Source of the DNA: Heterodera schachtii
Taxonomy: Eukaryota; Nematoda; Chromadorea; Rhabditida; Heteroderidae
Assembly: GCA_023374025.1 (NCBI GenBank)
Contig: SIJG01000132.1
Coordinates: 1-64,000, forward strand
Length of the DNA: 64,000 nucleotides
Reading direction: 5' to 3'
Shown: positions 35,901-47,456 of the stretch, piece after piece
Layout of the letters: the number at the start of each line of letters is the position of its first letter
Numbering within the stretch: the first letter of the stretch is position 1
The notes under the pieces: model-generated
The model's input: only the letters and a program-made list of their open reading frames with translations
What the model was told of the DNA's origin: nothing
The model's database searches: none
Translations under genes and position numbers: made by a program

Positions 35901-36539
35901 AAATTTTATTTTATTTTTGCCTTTACTAAGGTAAAAAATGTGCTGATGATTACGAATATCTGCGCTCAGATTTTGCAAAAACATTAATTTTATTTGTGAC
36001 TTTCTTCAAGTGCTTGATTTTTCCAAAAATTTTTATTATTTAAAAAAATTTTTTTGCAATATTTCGGGCTAAAAATGCGCTGTTTTCATGAAAATGAAAC
36101 AAATTCCGAAAAATCAATTTTTTTGTCAAAGATTTCATCAAATATCATAAAAAAAAACTGCAGCCAAGCGGCCTCGAACCCCAGACCCCCGTCTCATATG
36201 ACCCCTAAGGATTAATATTTAAATTTCAAAAAATCGTAAAAAACTAAAAACATGACTTCTCCAGACATTCAATAGCGCATTCGAAAGCTCATTTTTCAGT
36301 TCTCCAACACATTTATATGCGTTTTTTATGCCTGACAAATTTCTTAAAATTTTGGAAAAAATCAAATTGATGAAAATAAATATATTTTGTAAGCAGCACA
36401 TTTTTTATCCCATGAAAAACACAAATAAAATTTTCAACTTTATTTCCATTGGGACCAACCACAATTCTGTTGCAGTATTTATTACCCCCTTTTTTTTTGT
36501 CTTTTTTATTTTCCGTTATTTTTTAATAATGCTGATTTG

Positions 36540-36570
<31 letters not shown>

Positions 36571-37467
36571 GCATTTTCTTTTAGGCAGAAGGAATTACGT
36601 TTCATGCATGTCTCCGGGGACGCAAAAGTACGAAACAGTTTGTGCTCACTGGAAACCAATGCCTTTTCAATGCAATTGGCTGTTATTTTGTTTTTTGTTA
36701 TGATGGTAATAAATGTTTTATTTGATTTATTTAATTGAGAATAGTGAAAATGAACAAAAAAATATTCAAAAAGTATAATTATTAGGGCTGTCAAAAATAT
36801 GCAAATGCATATTTTTCCTGGATTCTACGTAGTCTAATTACTAGAAAAACAGCTTCTTTTTTGGTATTTGCGTATAAAAGTCGGGACTTTTATTTGCATA
36901 TTTTTGCATATTTTGCCATTTTTCGTCAAATATTTTACGATTTAAATACCCATAAGAAAAAAAAAAATTATGCATATTTTGCGATTTTATGCATATTTGG
37001 TGCATATTGCACGAATTTATTTGTATATTTTTGAGCATTTTTTCGCCATTTTTCGTGCATATTTTTGACAGCCCTGATAATTATTATATAAGTGCCTTAT
37101 GAAAATGGCCTGTTTTATAATGTATCGAATTTTTTCCAAAGTTAATTTTGAGATTTTTACAAATTTTTAAGTTTAGCGATGAGGGGAGCATTTGGATCTA
37201 TATTATATTATTTTCAAGTTTTTAATTATAAATTTCCAAATTTTTACAGTGAAACTTGGGACCCAACACTTTGCCGAATGGGGCTGTGACCCAGCGCCGA
37301 TAAATAAAACATACGAAGGCTGTCGTCCCATGTACCCTGATGGGTATGAAGACAAAAATGTTTGGAAGTGCCATTGCGAACTCTGCGACATTAAAAGTCG
37401 TGAAATGTGCAACGAACACCACGGTTTTGAGGAATTCTATAAGAAGTACAACTCGACGAAAAAGTAA
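32931..37467 (+). CDS. Gene C: secreted glycine-zipper / cysteine-rich protein, seven exons
   Basis: Exon 1 from 32931 encodes a signal peptide (MVAVRQAVLVCIPLLFIVLN). Its donor is unclear because a GGATCCTCGGG-flanked repeat abuts it. The remaining exons are phased: 33547-33825, 34532-34636, 35111-35176, 35757-35804, 36585-36705 and 37250-37467 (about 280 residues). Exon 2 has Y-W-T-L-E-L-D-H-R-L-I-A-Y-D and a glycine-zipper segment (G-A-V-V-G-T, I-V-G-A-A-V-G-S-L-I-A-G-G-V-G) ending T-I-A-C-D. Exon 3 has C-P-H-K, C-Y, L-C-C-T, R-K-C-V-K. Exon 4 is a T8-P linker. Exon 5 is FFPTWTETFGHGLSIK. Exons 6-7 form the Cys-a/Cys-b pair ending W-K-C-H-C and M-C-N-E. The frame is intact after exon 1. 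Likely secreted and membrane-active or multimeric (inference from the zipper). Introns carry a 31-bp minisatellite and two hAT-like MITEs. Confidence 0.78.
33949..34378. repeat. 31-bp minisatellite in gene C intron 2
   Basis: About 14 near-perfect copies of a 31-bp unit: GGCGCCAGGGCCGTTTCGG then TGCCAAAATTTC. Two units carry CTGGG instead of CAGGG. It is strongly GC-rich relative to the surroundings. It lies between the GAT|GTGCGT donor at 33825 and the TTTAAG acceptor at 34531. The long open frames here follow from the repeat having no stop triplets and a period not divisible by 3. Confidence 0.93.
35212..35481. mobile_element. Short hAT-like element, CCCCGAACCCCGAC family, in gene C intron 4
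   Basis: The 270-bp internally deleted copy has TAGGGTTGGGCCCCCCGACG and GGGGGCCCAACCCTA ends and the perfect duplication GCTTTAGG (35204-35211 and 35482-35489). Confidence 0.93.
36783..37076. mobile_element. hAT-like MITE with TATGCATATTTTT repeats in gene C intron 6
   Basis: The ends TAGGGCTGTCAAAAATATGC and GCATATTTTTGACAGCCCTG carry the perfect duplication ATAATTAT (36775-36782 and 37077-37084). The body is AT-rich repeats of GCATATTTT. Partial relatives start near 55083. Confidence 0.9.
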
Positions 37468-37482
37468 GAACACAAAGCAATA

Positions 37483-37666
37483 CCGTATATGCTCTAATTA
37501 TAGCCCATGGGTGATTATTTTTCAACCTCCTCAGAAAGGGGGGGGGGGATAATTAGAGACTGGAGGATTATGATAAAGGGATTATTTTCAAAACACATCG
37601 TAGACTGGGCGATAATTGGAGACTGCGGGATTAATAGAGAATGGGCTATAATTAGAGCATATACTG
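37483..37666. mobile_element. TA-flanked MITE downstream of gene C
   Basis: Ends CCGTATATGCTCTAATTAT and ATAATTAGAGCATATACTG between TA dinucleotides. The core has CCTCAGAAAGGGGGGGGG. Same family at 46513, 49040, 59231 and about 55650. Confidence 0.8.
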
Positions 37667-37667
37667 T

Positions 37668-38570
37668 ATGATACGTGGAGGCTAATTCTGAGATCGGCAA
37701 CAATTTGACCAATCATAAAAACGGTTCTGCTGGTGGATTTATTTACGCATTCAATTTTCCAACCTTTACTGTAGATAATGAACCTTGGAATTTACTTATA
37801 TAAATTTGTAGGCAATTGAATTTTTTGATCCAATAATTGGAAATAATTTTCTTAAAATTATTTAAAATTCAATAAACTTAATAGCGGGCATATTATAATG
37901 TGTTTCATTCCTGAAAGAATGGAAATCTCAAAAAATTTAATGGCTTCATATTGATGAAGCATGGATTTGTTTACTAATTAAATTTTAATATCTAATGAAA
38001 TATTATTAGGTTTATTGAATTGTAAAACAAGAATTTTTACTTAGGTTACTTTCATGACAAATTAGGAATCGTTTTTGTCAAAAAATCTTATGTTAGCGCT
38101 GTTTTTGAAAAAAGTCCATGTAATTAACCATTTAATGAATGAAAATAGGATGCGTAAATCTGACCAGTCAACCAAAAAAATATTTATTATAAATATTTCT
38201 ATTACTAATTACATTTTATTAATCTTGATTATTTATTTATTTATTTATCATAATTTCGTTTCAATTATAATATTATACGCTTTATTTTTTTTATTAATCA
38301 TGATTTTATTATACATTTATTTTATCAGTTTTCATTTTTTTTAATCTTAATTTCGTTTTAATTGTAATATTATTACGCTTTATTTTTTATTCAGGGTTTT
38401 AGTTAAAAATTTTTTTACATTGTCAATTTTGTCTCTGATTTTTCCATTAAAAATAATAAAGATGAACTAATTTTTGAACAAATTTCTATGTTGCCGAAAA
38501 ATTCAATAGACCAGAATTCAAATTTATGTTGAGGGAAACACCTGAACTAATTCTTAGACCATTTTATGCT
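37668..38570. other. AT-rich gap between gene C and the foldback element
   Basis: Only very AT-rich sequence with a short hydrophobic frame near 38075-38344 that reflects base composition. I see no exon, RNA or repeat that I can support. Confidence 0.5.
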
Positions 38571-38585
38571 GATCGGACGGCTACC

Positions 38586-40735
38586 CGACTTTTGGGGATT
38601 TGCAACTTGGGGACCCGACATTTGGGGACCCGACTTTTGGGGATCCCGACATTTGGGGACCCGACTTTTGGGGACCCGACACTTAGGGAACCCGACATTT
38701 GGGGATCCCGACATTTGGGGACCCGACTTTTGGGGATCCCGACATTTGGGGACCCGACTTTTGGGGACCCGACACTTAGGGAACCCGACATTTGGGGATC
38801 CCGACATTTGGGGACCCGACTTTTGGGGACCCGACACTTAGGGAACCCGACATTTGGGGACCCGACATTTGGGGACCCGACTTTTGGGGATCCCGACATT
38901 TGGGGACCCGACTTTTGGGGACCCGACACTTAGGGAACCCGACATTTGGGGATCCCGACATTTGGGGACCCGACTTTTGGGGACCCGACACTTAGGGAAC
39001 CCGACATTTGGGGACCCGACTTTTGGGGACCCGACACTTAGGGAACCCGACATTTGGGGATCCCGACATTTGGGGACCCGACTTTTGGGGACCCGACACT
39101 TAGGGAACCCGACATTTGGGGACCCGACATTTGGGGACCCGACTTTTGGGGACCCGACACTTAGGGAACCCGACATTTGGGGACCCGACATTTGGGGACC
39201 CGACTTTTGGGGATCCCGACATTTGGGGACCCGACTTTTGGGGACCCGACACTTAGGGAACCCGACATTTGGGGATCCCGACATTTGGGGACCCGACTTT
39301 TGGGGATCCCGACATTTGGGGACCCGACTATTGGGGACCCGACACTTAGGGAACCCGACATTTGGGGACCCGACATTTGGGGACCCGACTTTTGGGGATC
39401 CCGACATTTGGGGACCCGACTTTTGGGGACCCGACACTTAGGGAACCCGACATTTGGGGATCCCGACATTTGGGGACCCGACTTTTGGGGATCCCGACAT
39501 TTGGGGACCCGACTTTTGGGGACCCGACACTTAGGGAACCCGACATTTGGGGATCCCGACATTTGGGGACCCGACTTTTGGGGATCCCGACATTTGGGGA
39601 CCCGACTTTTGGGGACCCGACACTTAGGGAACCCGACATTTGGGGATCCCGACATTTGGGGACCCGACTTTTGGGGACCCGACTTTTGGGGACCCGACAC
39701 TTAGGGAACCCGACATTTGGGGACCCGACTTTTGGGGACCCGACACTTAGGGAACCCGACATTTGGGGATCCCGACATTTGGGGACCCGACTTTTGGGGA
39801 CCCGACTTTTGGGGACCCGACACTTAGGGAACCCGACATTTGGGGACCCGACTTTTGGGGACCCGACACTTAGGGAACCCGACATTTGGGGATCCCGACT
39901 TTTGGGGACCCGACACTTAGGGAACCCGACATTTGGGGATCCCGACATTTGGGGACCCGACTATTGGGGACCCGACATTTGGGGATCCCGACTTTTGGGG
40001 ATCCCGACATTTGGGGACCCGACTTTTGGGGACCCGACACTTAGGGAACCCGACATTTGGGGATCCCGACATTTGGGGACCCGACTTTTGGGGACCCGAC
40101 ACTTAGGGAACCCGACATTTGGGGACCCGACATTTGGGGACCCGACTTTTGGGGATCCCGACATTTGGGGACCCGACTTTTGGGGACCCGACACTTAGGG
40201 AACCCGACATTTGGGGATCCCGACATTTGGGGACCCGACTTTTGGGGACCCGACACTTAGGGAACCCGACATTTGGGGACCCGACATTTGGGGACCCGAC
40301 TTTTGGGGATCCCGACATTTGGGGACCCGACTTTTGGGGACCCGACACTTAGGGAACCCGACATTTGGGGATCCCGACATTTGGGGACCCGACTTTTGGG
40401 GACCCGACACTTAGGGAACCCGACATTTGGGGACCCGACATTTGGGGACCCGACTTTTGGGGATCCCGACATTTGGGGACCCGACTTTTGGGGACCCGAC
40501 ACTTAGGGAACCCGACATTTGGGGACCCGACATTTGGGGACCCGACTTTTGGGGATCCCGACATTTGGGGACCCGACTTTTGGGGATCCCGACATTTGGG
40601 GACCCGACACTTAGGGAACCCGACATTTGGGGACCCGACATTTGGGGACCGAAGGACATTTGAGCAAAAGGCACTTAGGGAAACCACGGACATTTGGCGA
40701 CCCGACATTTAGGGATCCGACATTTGGGGATTTTA
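38586..40735. repeat. GACCCGACATTTGGGG minisatellite array
   Basis: Variants of a 15-17-bp unit (ACATTTGGGGACCCG, ACTTTTGGGGATCCCG, ACACTTAGGGAACCCG) occur in a partly regular higher-order pattern. Long frames on both strands are a property of the unit and are not genes. Confidence 0.95.
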
Positions 40736-40965
40736 ATAAAACAAAAAAATATATTAAAAAATTTAATTTTAAGCCCAAAATCGTCTGCTTTAGCCAGAGT
40801 TAATTCTATTGCAAGAAAAAATCAAATAATATTTTAAAAATAACTCTGTTTCCGGACTCACCGCGAGGAGGTAGCAGAATTTTGAGCCCATACTAACCAC
40901 AACACAATAGACAAATCACAATACACTTTTGTGTACAGTACAACCCTTTTTCAACTTTTAATGAG

Positions 40966-41220
40966 TTGGACCCAACTCAAGGGATAAAAATTCGAGAACG
41001 GAAGAAAACATACCGAGAAAATGATTTGCCTATCAGAAATTTGGTTGAAGGCTTTGGTGCCATTGAGAACCCAAACGAAGATGAGATTCTTGGTCATTTC
41101 AGATCTTTGCAATACAGACTTATGCGCAATGATTTTGAGAATTGGGACGACCCAAATGGTGATTTATTCTGTTTTCACATCTCGTTGGCCCTTGGGAAAA
41201 GCACTTTAAATAAAAGTTGA
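40966..41220 (+). CDS. 84-residue open frame in the foldback loop
   Basis: The frame starts M-D-P-T-Q-G-I-K-I-R-E-R and is rich in charged residues (N-P-N-E-D-E-I-L-G, F-E-N-W-D-D-P-N-G-D). It covers the loop and the first bases of the right arm. Its balanced composition looks more like a captured exon than random AT-rich DNA. The last codons (S-T-L-N-K-S) are inside the inverted arm. No homolog recognised, no clear splice sites; expression is unproven. Confidence 0.35.
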   Translation: MDPTQGIKIRERKKTYRENDLPIRNLVEGFGAIENPNEDEILGHFRSLQYRLMRNDFENWDDPNGDLFCFHISLALGKSTLNKS

Positions 41221-41929
41221 AAAAGGGTTGTACTGTACACAAAAGTGTATTGTGATTTGTCTATTGTGTTGTGGTTAGTATGGGCTCAAAATTCTGCTAC
41301 CTCCTCGCGGTGAGTCCGGAAACAGAGTTATTTTTAAAATATTATTTGATTTTTTCTTGCAATGGAATTAACTCTGGCTAAAGCAGACGATTTTGGGCTT
41401 AAAATTAAATTTTTTAATATATTTTTTTGTTTTATTAAAATCCCCAAATGTCGGATCCCTAAATGTCGGGTCGCCAAATGTCCGTGGTTTCCCTAAGTGC
41501 CTTTTGCTCAAATGTCCTTCGGTCCCCAAATGTCGGGTCCCCAAATGTCGGGATCCCCAAAAGTCGGGTCCCCAAATGTCGGGTCCCCAAGTTGCAAATC
41601 CCCAAAAGTCGCACCACGGATCGGACTACCTCCAAAATGGCTTAAGTCAGGAGAATTTCGAAAAAAAATCCCTAGGGGTTAGAAAAATTTAGTAGCAAAC
41701 ATTCTGGGCTTACCTTTAACTGTAATGTGCATTCATGAAAAAAAAAAATTAAATTTTAGGCATTCTGTAAAAAACATAGTTTCTTGACAAATTCACTCAA
41801 AATGCAAAATTTTATGAAAAAAATAAATAAAAATAAAATTTGGAGAAATCTGTTAACAATCACACTCAAGTTTTGAAAATCAAAAAAAAAACAATCACTG
41901 TCAATTATTACAATCAAAAAACCTTCAGA

Positions 41930-43140
41930 AAATGCGTATTTTTCATGCTAAATATAATCGGAAATTGTGTTTTTGTGATATTTATTCCTAAATTCTGAAA
42001 ATTCGCATTTTTTGTGTTTTTGTGATAATTTATTACAATTAAAAATACATTTGGAAAATTCGTATTTTTTGTGTTTTTGTGATAATTTATTACAATTAAA
42101 AAACACTTGGAAAATTCGTATTTTTTGTGTTTTGTGATAATTTATTCCAATCAAAAATACATTCTGAAAATGCGTATTTTTCATGCTAAATATAATCGGA
42201 AATTGTGTTTTTGTGATATTTATTCCTACATTCTGAAAATTCGCATTTTTTGTGTTTTTGTGATAATTTATTACAATTAAAAATACATTTGGAAAATTCG
42301 TATTTTTTGTTTTTTGTGATAATTTATTACAATTAAAAAACACTTGGAAAATTCGTATTTTTTGTGTTTTGTGATAATTTATTCCAATCAAAAATACATT
42401 CTGAAAATGCGTATTTTTCATGCTAAATATAATCGGAAATTGTGTTTTTGTGATATTTATTCCTACATTCTGAAAATTCGCATTTTTTGTGTTTTTGTGA
42501 TAATTTATTACAATTAAAAATACATTTGGAAAATTCGTATTTTTTGTTTTTTTGTGATAATTTATTACAATTAAAAAACACTTGGAAAATTCGTATTTTT
42601 TGTGTTTTGTGATAATTTATTCCAATCAAAAATACATTCTGAAAATGCGTATTTTTCATGCTAAATATAATCGGAAATTGTGTTTTTGTGATATTTATTC
42701 CTACATTCTGAAAATTCGCATTTTTTGTGTTTTTGTGATAATTTATTACAATTAAAAATACATTTGGAAAATTCGTATTTTTTGTTTTTTGTGATAATTT
42801 ATTACAATTAAAAAACACTTGGAAAATTCGTATTTTTTGTGTTTTGTGATAATTTATTCCAATCAAAAATACATTCTGAAAATGCGTATTTTTCATGCTA
42901 AATATAACCGGAAAATGTGTTTTTGTGATATTTATTCCTAAATTCTGAAAATTCGCATTTTTTGTGTTTTTGTGATAATTTATTACAATTAAAAATACAT
43001 TTGGAAAATTCGTATTTTTTGTGTTTTTGTGATAATTTATTACATTAAAAATACATTTGGAAAATTCGTATTTTTTGTGTTTTTGTGATAATTTATTACA
43101 TTAAAAATACATTTGGAAAGTGCGTATTTTTCATGTTAAA
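41930..43140. repeat. Higher-order satellite upstream of A2
   Basis: A repeat of about 238 bp (starts near 41930, 42168, 42405, 42643 and 42881), itself made of four units of about 57-60 bp. Shared segment: GTGATAATTTATTACAATTA then GGAAAATTCGTATTTT. Related by eye to the 84-bp satellite at 1-570. Minus-strand frames across it are repeat artefacts. Confidence 0.88.
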
Positions 43141-43764
43141 TATAAAATGAAGAACTATTTTTGTGTTGATTAATTATATACTCTTGAGAAAAAATTATAA
43201 TTTTATTTATACTAATTAGAACATTTTTTGTCATTTATGCCATGTATTAATTTATAAAACAAAGGCATTAACATCATTGAAAAATTGGCCAAAAATCAAC
43301 AAATAAACCAAAAAAATCTAATTAAACTTATTTATGTACAACTTATATGAATAATTTAATAAAAGAATCAAATTATTTTTTGTGATTATCATTTTAATTA
43401 TAATTTAAAATTTTTATTTATCCAATTAAAAAAATAAAAATCAAATTTTGACGATTCATTTTTATTTTTACTGTCGGAAATCAATGAATTATGCTAATAA
43501 CATATTCGACCAAATATGTGAAGCAAAAAGCAAAAACAATTTTTTTCCATTAACTTATTTATTATGCACAATGGGAATTAATTTCATTTGCTTTACTAAT
43601 TTTTATTCCATTTTTATTTGAATATTGTTTTTTTTTAATTTTTATTATTAATAATTTTAAAAAATTCTCAAATTTTACGCCTTTTGTAATTTAAACAAAT
43701 TTAAGGAGGAAGATTTTAACGGCACAACTTTTGCCAGATTAACAGTTTATTGTCAGATTGACCG

Positions 43765-45466
43765 ATGGGATTGCTGAATGGAACTTGGAACATTCTTTTT
43801 TGCTATTTCTTATTTCACCTTTTAGGCCAATGCTTTGGTAAAAATTATTTTTATGATAAAATTTATATTTTTTTAAATTCAATAGTTCAAAAATTTCATA
43901 CATAAAATATATTAAATTGGATTTTTCTATTTTTTCCACATCAATCATTTTTTAGTCCTTAAAAATGATGAAAATAATAATTTTATTTAAAAATAAAATT
44001 TTCTTTTTAAGCATACAGAGAATTGAAATGCAAAATTGGCCGTGCTATGGTACAGACAAACAGCAAAAAATTAGAAGAAATCAAAACTGGAAAATGCGCA
44101 TTTGAACAGTATTTTTGCCTGATGATCACCTGTGTTGTTGGTAAATTAATTACTAATTTGAACTCAACAAAAATACGCACGGAAAAATTTTTAGACTTTA
44201 TGGCATAGAAATATTACTAATTCAAATTTTTATGATTTTAGGGACAAATTTGAAAATTTTGTTGTGTTCATGAATGCATAAAAGTAGAATTGATTGTTTT
44301 TAATAGGCTTTTAATAATAATTATCATAAAACCCTAAATTGTTACTAAAATAGTGACCGAAAAACGCTAAATTACTGACACATTTTTTTAAATTAATAAA
44401 TGCCATAAATAGAGACCGACTTTTGAGGCATATGCCTTTTTTTTCTGCGCACTAGTTTCGATATATTAAGCATAAATAACGCATTTTCCACTTGGTTTGA
44501 GGCTTCTACGTTGATTTTTATTATGCCTTTTTTTGCCTTTTTCGGGATTTTCGTGCCTTAAATGCCTTTTTTGGTATTTTTCCCGTTTGGTGCCTTTTTT
44601 GGCCTTTTTTCCGAAAAATTCCATTAAAAAATGCAATAAAATCGAGAAAATATACCCCTAAGAAATGATTTGAAAAATTTTCAGAAAATACACCCCTAAG
44701 AAATCACTTTTTTTTCAAAAATACACCCCTAAGAAATGAACTGAAAATTTTTAACAAAAAATACACCCCTAAGAATTGAAAAATTTTCTTAAAAAATTGA
44801 TTGCCAAAATTTCATTTTTCTTTCTTGATAAAAAATTTTAGGTTTAAAAATTTTCATTCTTCGAAAAACATTATAAAATATTTAATAATCATTTAAATGA
44901 CCAAAATTAATTTTTTGGTTAACTTTTACGTTTTTCGCTCCCTAAAAATCCTTAATAAAAAAATTTTTAAATGCCTTTTTTCATGCCTTTTTCGGGATTT
45001 TCGTGCCTTTTCATGCCTTTTTTTTCAAATTTTTTATGCCTTTTATAGTGCCTTTTTCGCGATTTTTGGTGCCTTTTTAGTCGGTCTCTAGCCATAAATC
45101 ATTAAATTAAAAACATTATACTCATTAGACATAAGACTGATAAAAGGGCAAACACATTAAAATGCCAAAAAATGTCCATCAAATTCAAATTTTTCAGTTG
45201 GCAATCCGTCGTACGCTTTCACCGATTGGCAATGCTCTTACAGCAACAATGCCCAGGTGTGTGCCGAAAGAACTGAACAAAAATTGCGAGAATTGAACCA
45301 TTTCAAAAACCCGCACTGCAAATGCGAATTTGGCAAATTCAACGAGGAAATGGCCAATGAAAAGCCGGCGGCACAACTCACGACAAGGCCATTTCCAAGT
45401 GCATTTTTTGCTATACTTTATCTTTTGGTATTATTTGAAAGCTTAATATACTTAGAAGCTATTTAA
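43765..45466 (+). CDS. Secreted cysteine-rich protein A2, first module
   Basis: Exons 43765-43837, 44012-44140 and 45198-45466 have the same lengths (73, 129, 269 bp) and phases as A1. Signal peptide MGLLNGTWNILFCYFLFHLL. Cys-a: L-K-C-K-I-G-R-A, then G-K-C-A-F-E-Q-Y-F-C-L-M-I-T-C. Cys-b: D-W-Q-C-S-Y, V-C-A-E-R, H-C-K-C-E-F-G. The C-terminus is hydrophobic (A-F-F-A-I-L-Y-L-L-V-L-F), unlike A1, and could act as a membrane or GPI-anchor signal (inference). Intron 2 contains a 681-bp MITE. Confidence 0.72.
44410..45090. mobile_element. hAT-like MITE with GCCTTTTT repeats in A2 intron 2
   Basis: The ends TAGAGACCGACTTTTGAGGC and AGTCGGTCTCTA carry the perfect duplication GCCATAAA (44402-44409 and 45091-45098). 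The body is GCCTTTTTT and TACACCCCTAAGAAAT units. A1 keeps the empty site near 1995 (AATAAATGCCATAATAAA). Confidence 0.92.
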
Positions 45467-45504
45467 GCTTCGCGTTTAGAAAGTGCAAAAAAAAAAAGAA
45501 GTTA

Positions 45505-46170
45505 TAACTAGGGCTTCGATTTGTAGGTTTTTTCCTATTTTTCTACGCTTTTATTTTTAGGGCCTAAAAAGCCTAAAAAATTTTGAAAGAACTTATTTTT
45601 GCCTATTTTGGCATTTTGCCCAAAATTTGTTAACAAATGCAATAAAAAGAAAAATTACACCTATAAGAATCGCCCTAAAATTTTTTGAAAAAATGCACCC
45701 CTAAGATCGATCCGAAAATTTTCAAAACTACATCCATAGGAAATGAAAATTTTTCTCTAAAATTTGTTTCCAAAATTATTTATTTATTTTCTTGACAAGA
45801 ATTTGTGATTTTAAAACTGATTACCTTAATAATGATTTTTGGCTAAATCTAGTTACCTTTTTGAATGAATTTTGTCATTTTACACCCCTAAAAATGAGGG
45901 TTTTTAGTGTCTATTTTCCATTTTTTTAGAGCCTATTTTTGGTGTTTTTTAGAGACTAGAGCCTACCTATTTTGGCAGTTTTTAGAGCATGAAAATTACA
46001 AAAAAGTCTAAACTTTTTTGAAACTTTTCTTAATAATCGTTTTATATGACAAAATTTTTGTAAGGCTAATAGAGCATGTAAAGAGATTTCGAATGATACC
46101 AAACAATGTTGGATTTGGATGACAAAGAAAAAATTTATAGTGCAAAAACATGATGGGGCCCAATCGTGCC
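45505..46170. other. Repeat-rich interval between the two A2 modules
   Basis: It begins with TAGGGCTTCGATTTGTAGG and continues with GGCCTAAAAAGCCTAAAA and TTTAGAGCCTA units. It may be a truncated hAT-like element. 46010-46150 is one half of a hairpin-group element (AGATTTCGAATGATACCAAA). No exon is seen. Confidence 0.5.
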
Positions 46171-46222
46171 GGCGGCAATAGGATAAAAGCAGATTAGCTA
46201 ATTTTAACGGGTTTTTTTAAAG

Positions 46223-46984
46223 ACTTGTTCTGCTTGCGGGGAGCATACGATTACAAAGGCTATGGCATCGTGAAAGACCTTGAATGTGCCCCAGAAGATC
46301 GGTACTGCTTTATCGCAAATTGCAAGACAGGTAAAATGGTGGGAAGTACGTAATTAAATATTTTTAAAAATTAATATAAAACAAATATTTATTAAATATT
46401 TATAAATATTTAAACAAATACTTAATAAAATGTTTAAAAATATTTAAACTAATACTTAATAAAATATTTTTAAAAATATATAAACAAAACTTAAAAAATA
46501 TTTAAACAAATATCGTATTTCCTCTAATTATGTGCCGTCTCCAATTATCACCCCCTTTCTGAGGAGGCCTGAAAAATAATATACCCGGTGGCAGATAATT
46601 AGAGAAAATACGGAATTTTAATGGATTCCCGGATAGATTCAAAGAACATTGAATATATATTTTCCATTCCATCAGCAATTTTTGACTCATTGGATGAAAA
46701 TATGGTATTAAATGGTTTCTGAATAATTTCCCGGCATTTAATTTTGGCTAATTTCGCCGAACCCAAATTTTTGGCATTTTGCCATTTTTTCAGCTGACAG
46801 TAAAGAAGGCATCATGGCTTGGGGTTGTATGGAAAGCGATAATTGTACGGCAATTACGGAAAAGTTGTCCACAAACAAGCACAAAAACTACGAATGCCGT
46901 TGTGCATTTGGCGGTTTTGGCGCCAATACGACCAATGAAAAGATGGCAATTCCGTCGTGGATTCTACCGCCTACGCTTCCGTAA
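46223..46984 (+). CDS. Second cysteine module of the A2 locus
   Basis: Exons 46223-46330 (108 bp) and 46794-46984 join in phase 1. The Cys-a exon is nearly identical to that at A1. The Cys-b exon encodes A-D-S-K-E-G-I-M-A-W-G-C, D-N-C-T-A-I-T-E-K-L, E-C-R-C-A-F-G-G and ends T-L-P. No signal-peptide exon is evident upstream, as at A1. A TA-flanked MITE (46513-46613) lies in the intron. Confidence 0.65.
46513..46613. mobile_element. TA-flanked MITE
   Basis: Ends CGTATTTCCTCTAATTAT and ATAATTAGAGAAAATACGG with a CCCCCTTTCTGAGGAGG core. The right-hand TA is changed to AA. Confidence 0.65.
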
Positions 46985-47456
46985 TTTTGGGGAAAATCTC
47001 GGTAGAAATCCGGGCCAAGGGCCAATCTTAGAAAGGATTTTGGTTTGAATTACATAAATAATGATTTAAAATAAATAAATAATTCATCTAAGCGAATAAC
47101 TTCTTTTTTTCTTCATTTCGCTAAACGGAAATGAAAAAGCAATTAATAAATTTTATAGGAAATTATTAAATTTTTAATCAACTAATTAGTGATAGAAAAT
47201 CTTCCAATTATTCCAAGCTTTTTTATTCAATTAAATAATTTAATGCATCCAAATATAATTTTTGCTTATTTTTAAGTACGACCACGGCTTCGCCACCAAT
47301 TGAAGCGCAAGTGTGGAGTTGTCTGCTGAAAACTGCTTGCAACCCGTTTGAAAATTATTTTTCATAGGACTTGGGACAGTTTTTAATTGCTAAAAACTCC
47401 AAAATACTAATTGGCAAAATGAAAAATAATTGCTTTTTGAAAACAAATAATTATTA

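Larger units (their letters stand above)
38586..41611. mobile_element. Foldback element with minisatellite arms and a 250-bp loop
   Basis: The tips are mirrored: CGACTTTTGGGGATTTGCAA at 38586 and TTGCAAATCCCCAAAAGTCG ending 41611. The left arm is about 2.1 kb of GACCCGACATTTGGGG / GGGACCCGACTTTTGGGG variants. The right arm has only about 170 bp of the same repeat. Inner unique arms (about 40650-40960 and 41211-41530) are almost perfect inverted copies around a loop at 40961-41210. GATCGGAC occurs at 38571-38578 and 41619-41626, near but not adjacent to the tips, and could be a target duplication. No transposase frame is seen. Confidence 0.88.

Noticed and set aside
38526..40712. Dozens of long overlapping frames on both strands with Ser-Gly-Pro or Thr-Phe-Gly-Asp-Pro repeats
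   Set aside because: All follow from the GACCCGACATTTGGGG minisatellite, which has no stop triplets in several frames; no splice or start context.
41257..41325. tRNA-like sequence in the foldback arm (TTGTGTTGTGGTTAGTATGG)
   Set aside because: Only an A-box-like motif; the B-box position is too diverged and no stems form.
38586..41611. CRISPR-like array
   Set aside because: Repeats are contiguous or nearly so, without unique spacers, and the genome is eukaryotic.
41948..42896. Two 157-residue minus-strand frames of identical type
   Set aside because: Satellite higher-order repeat; composition and period explain them.
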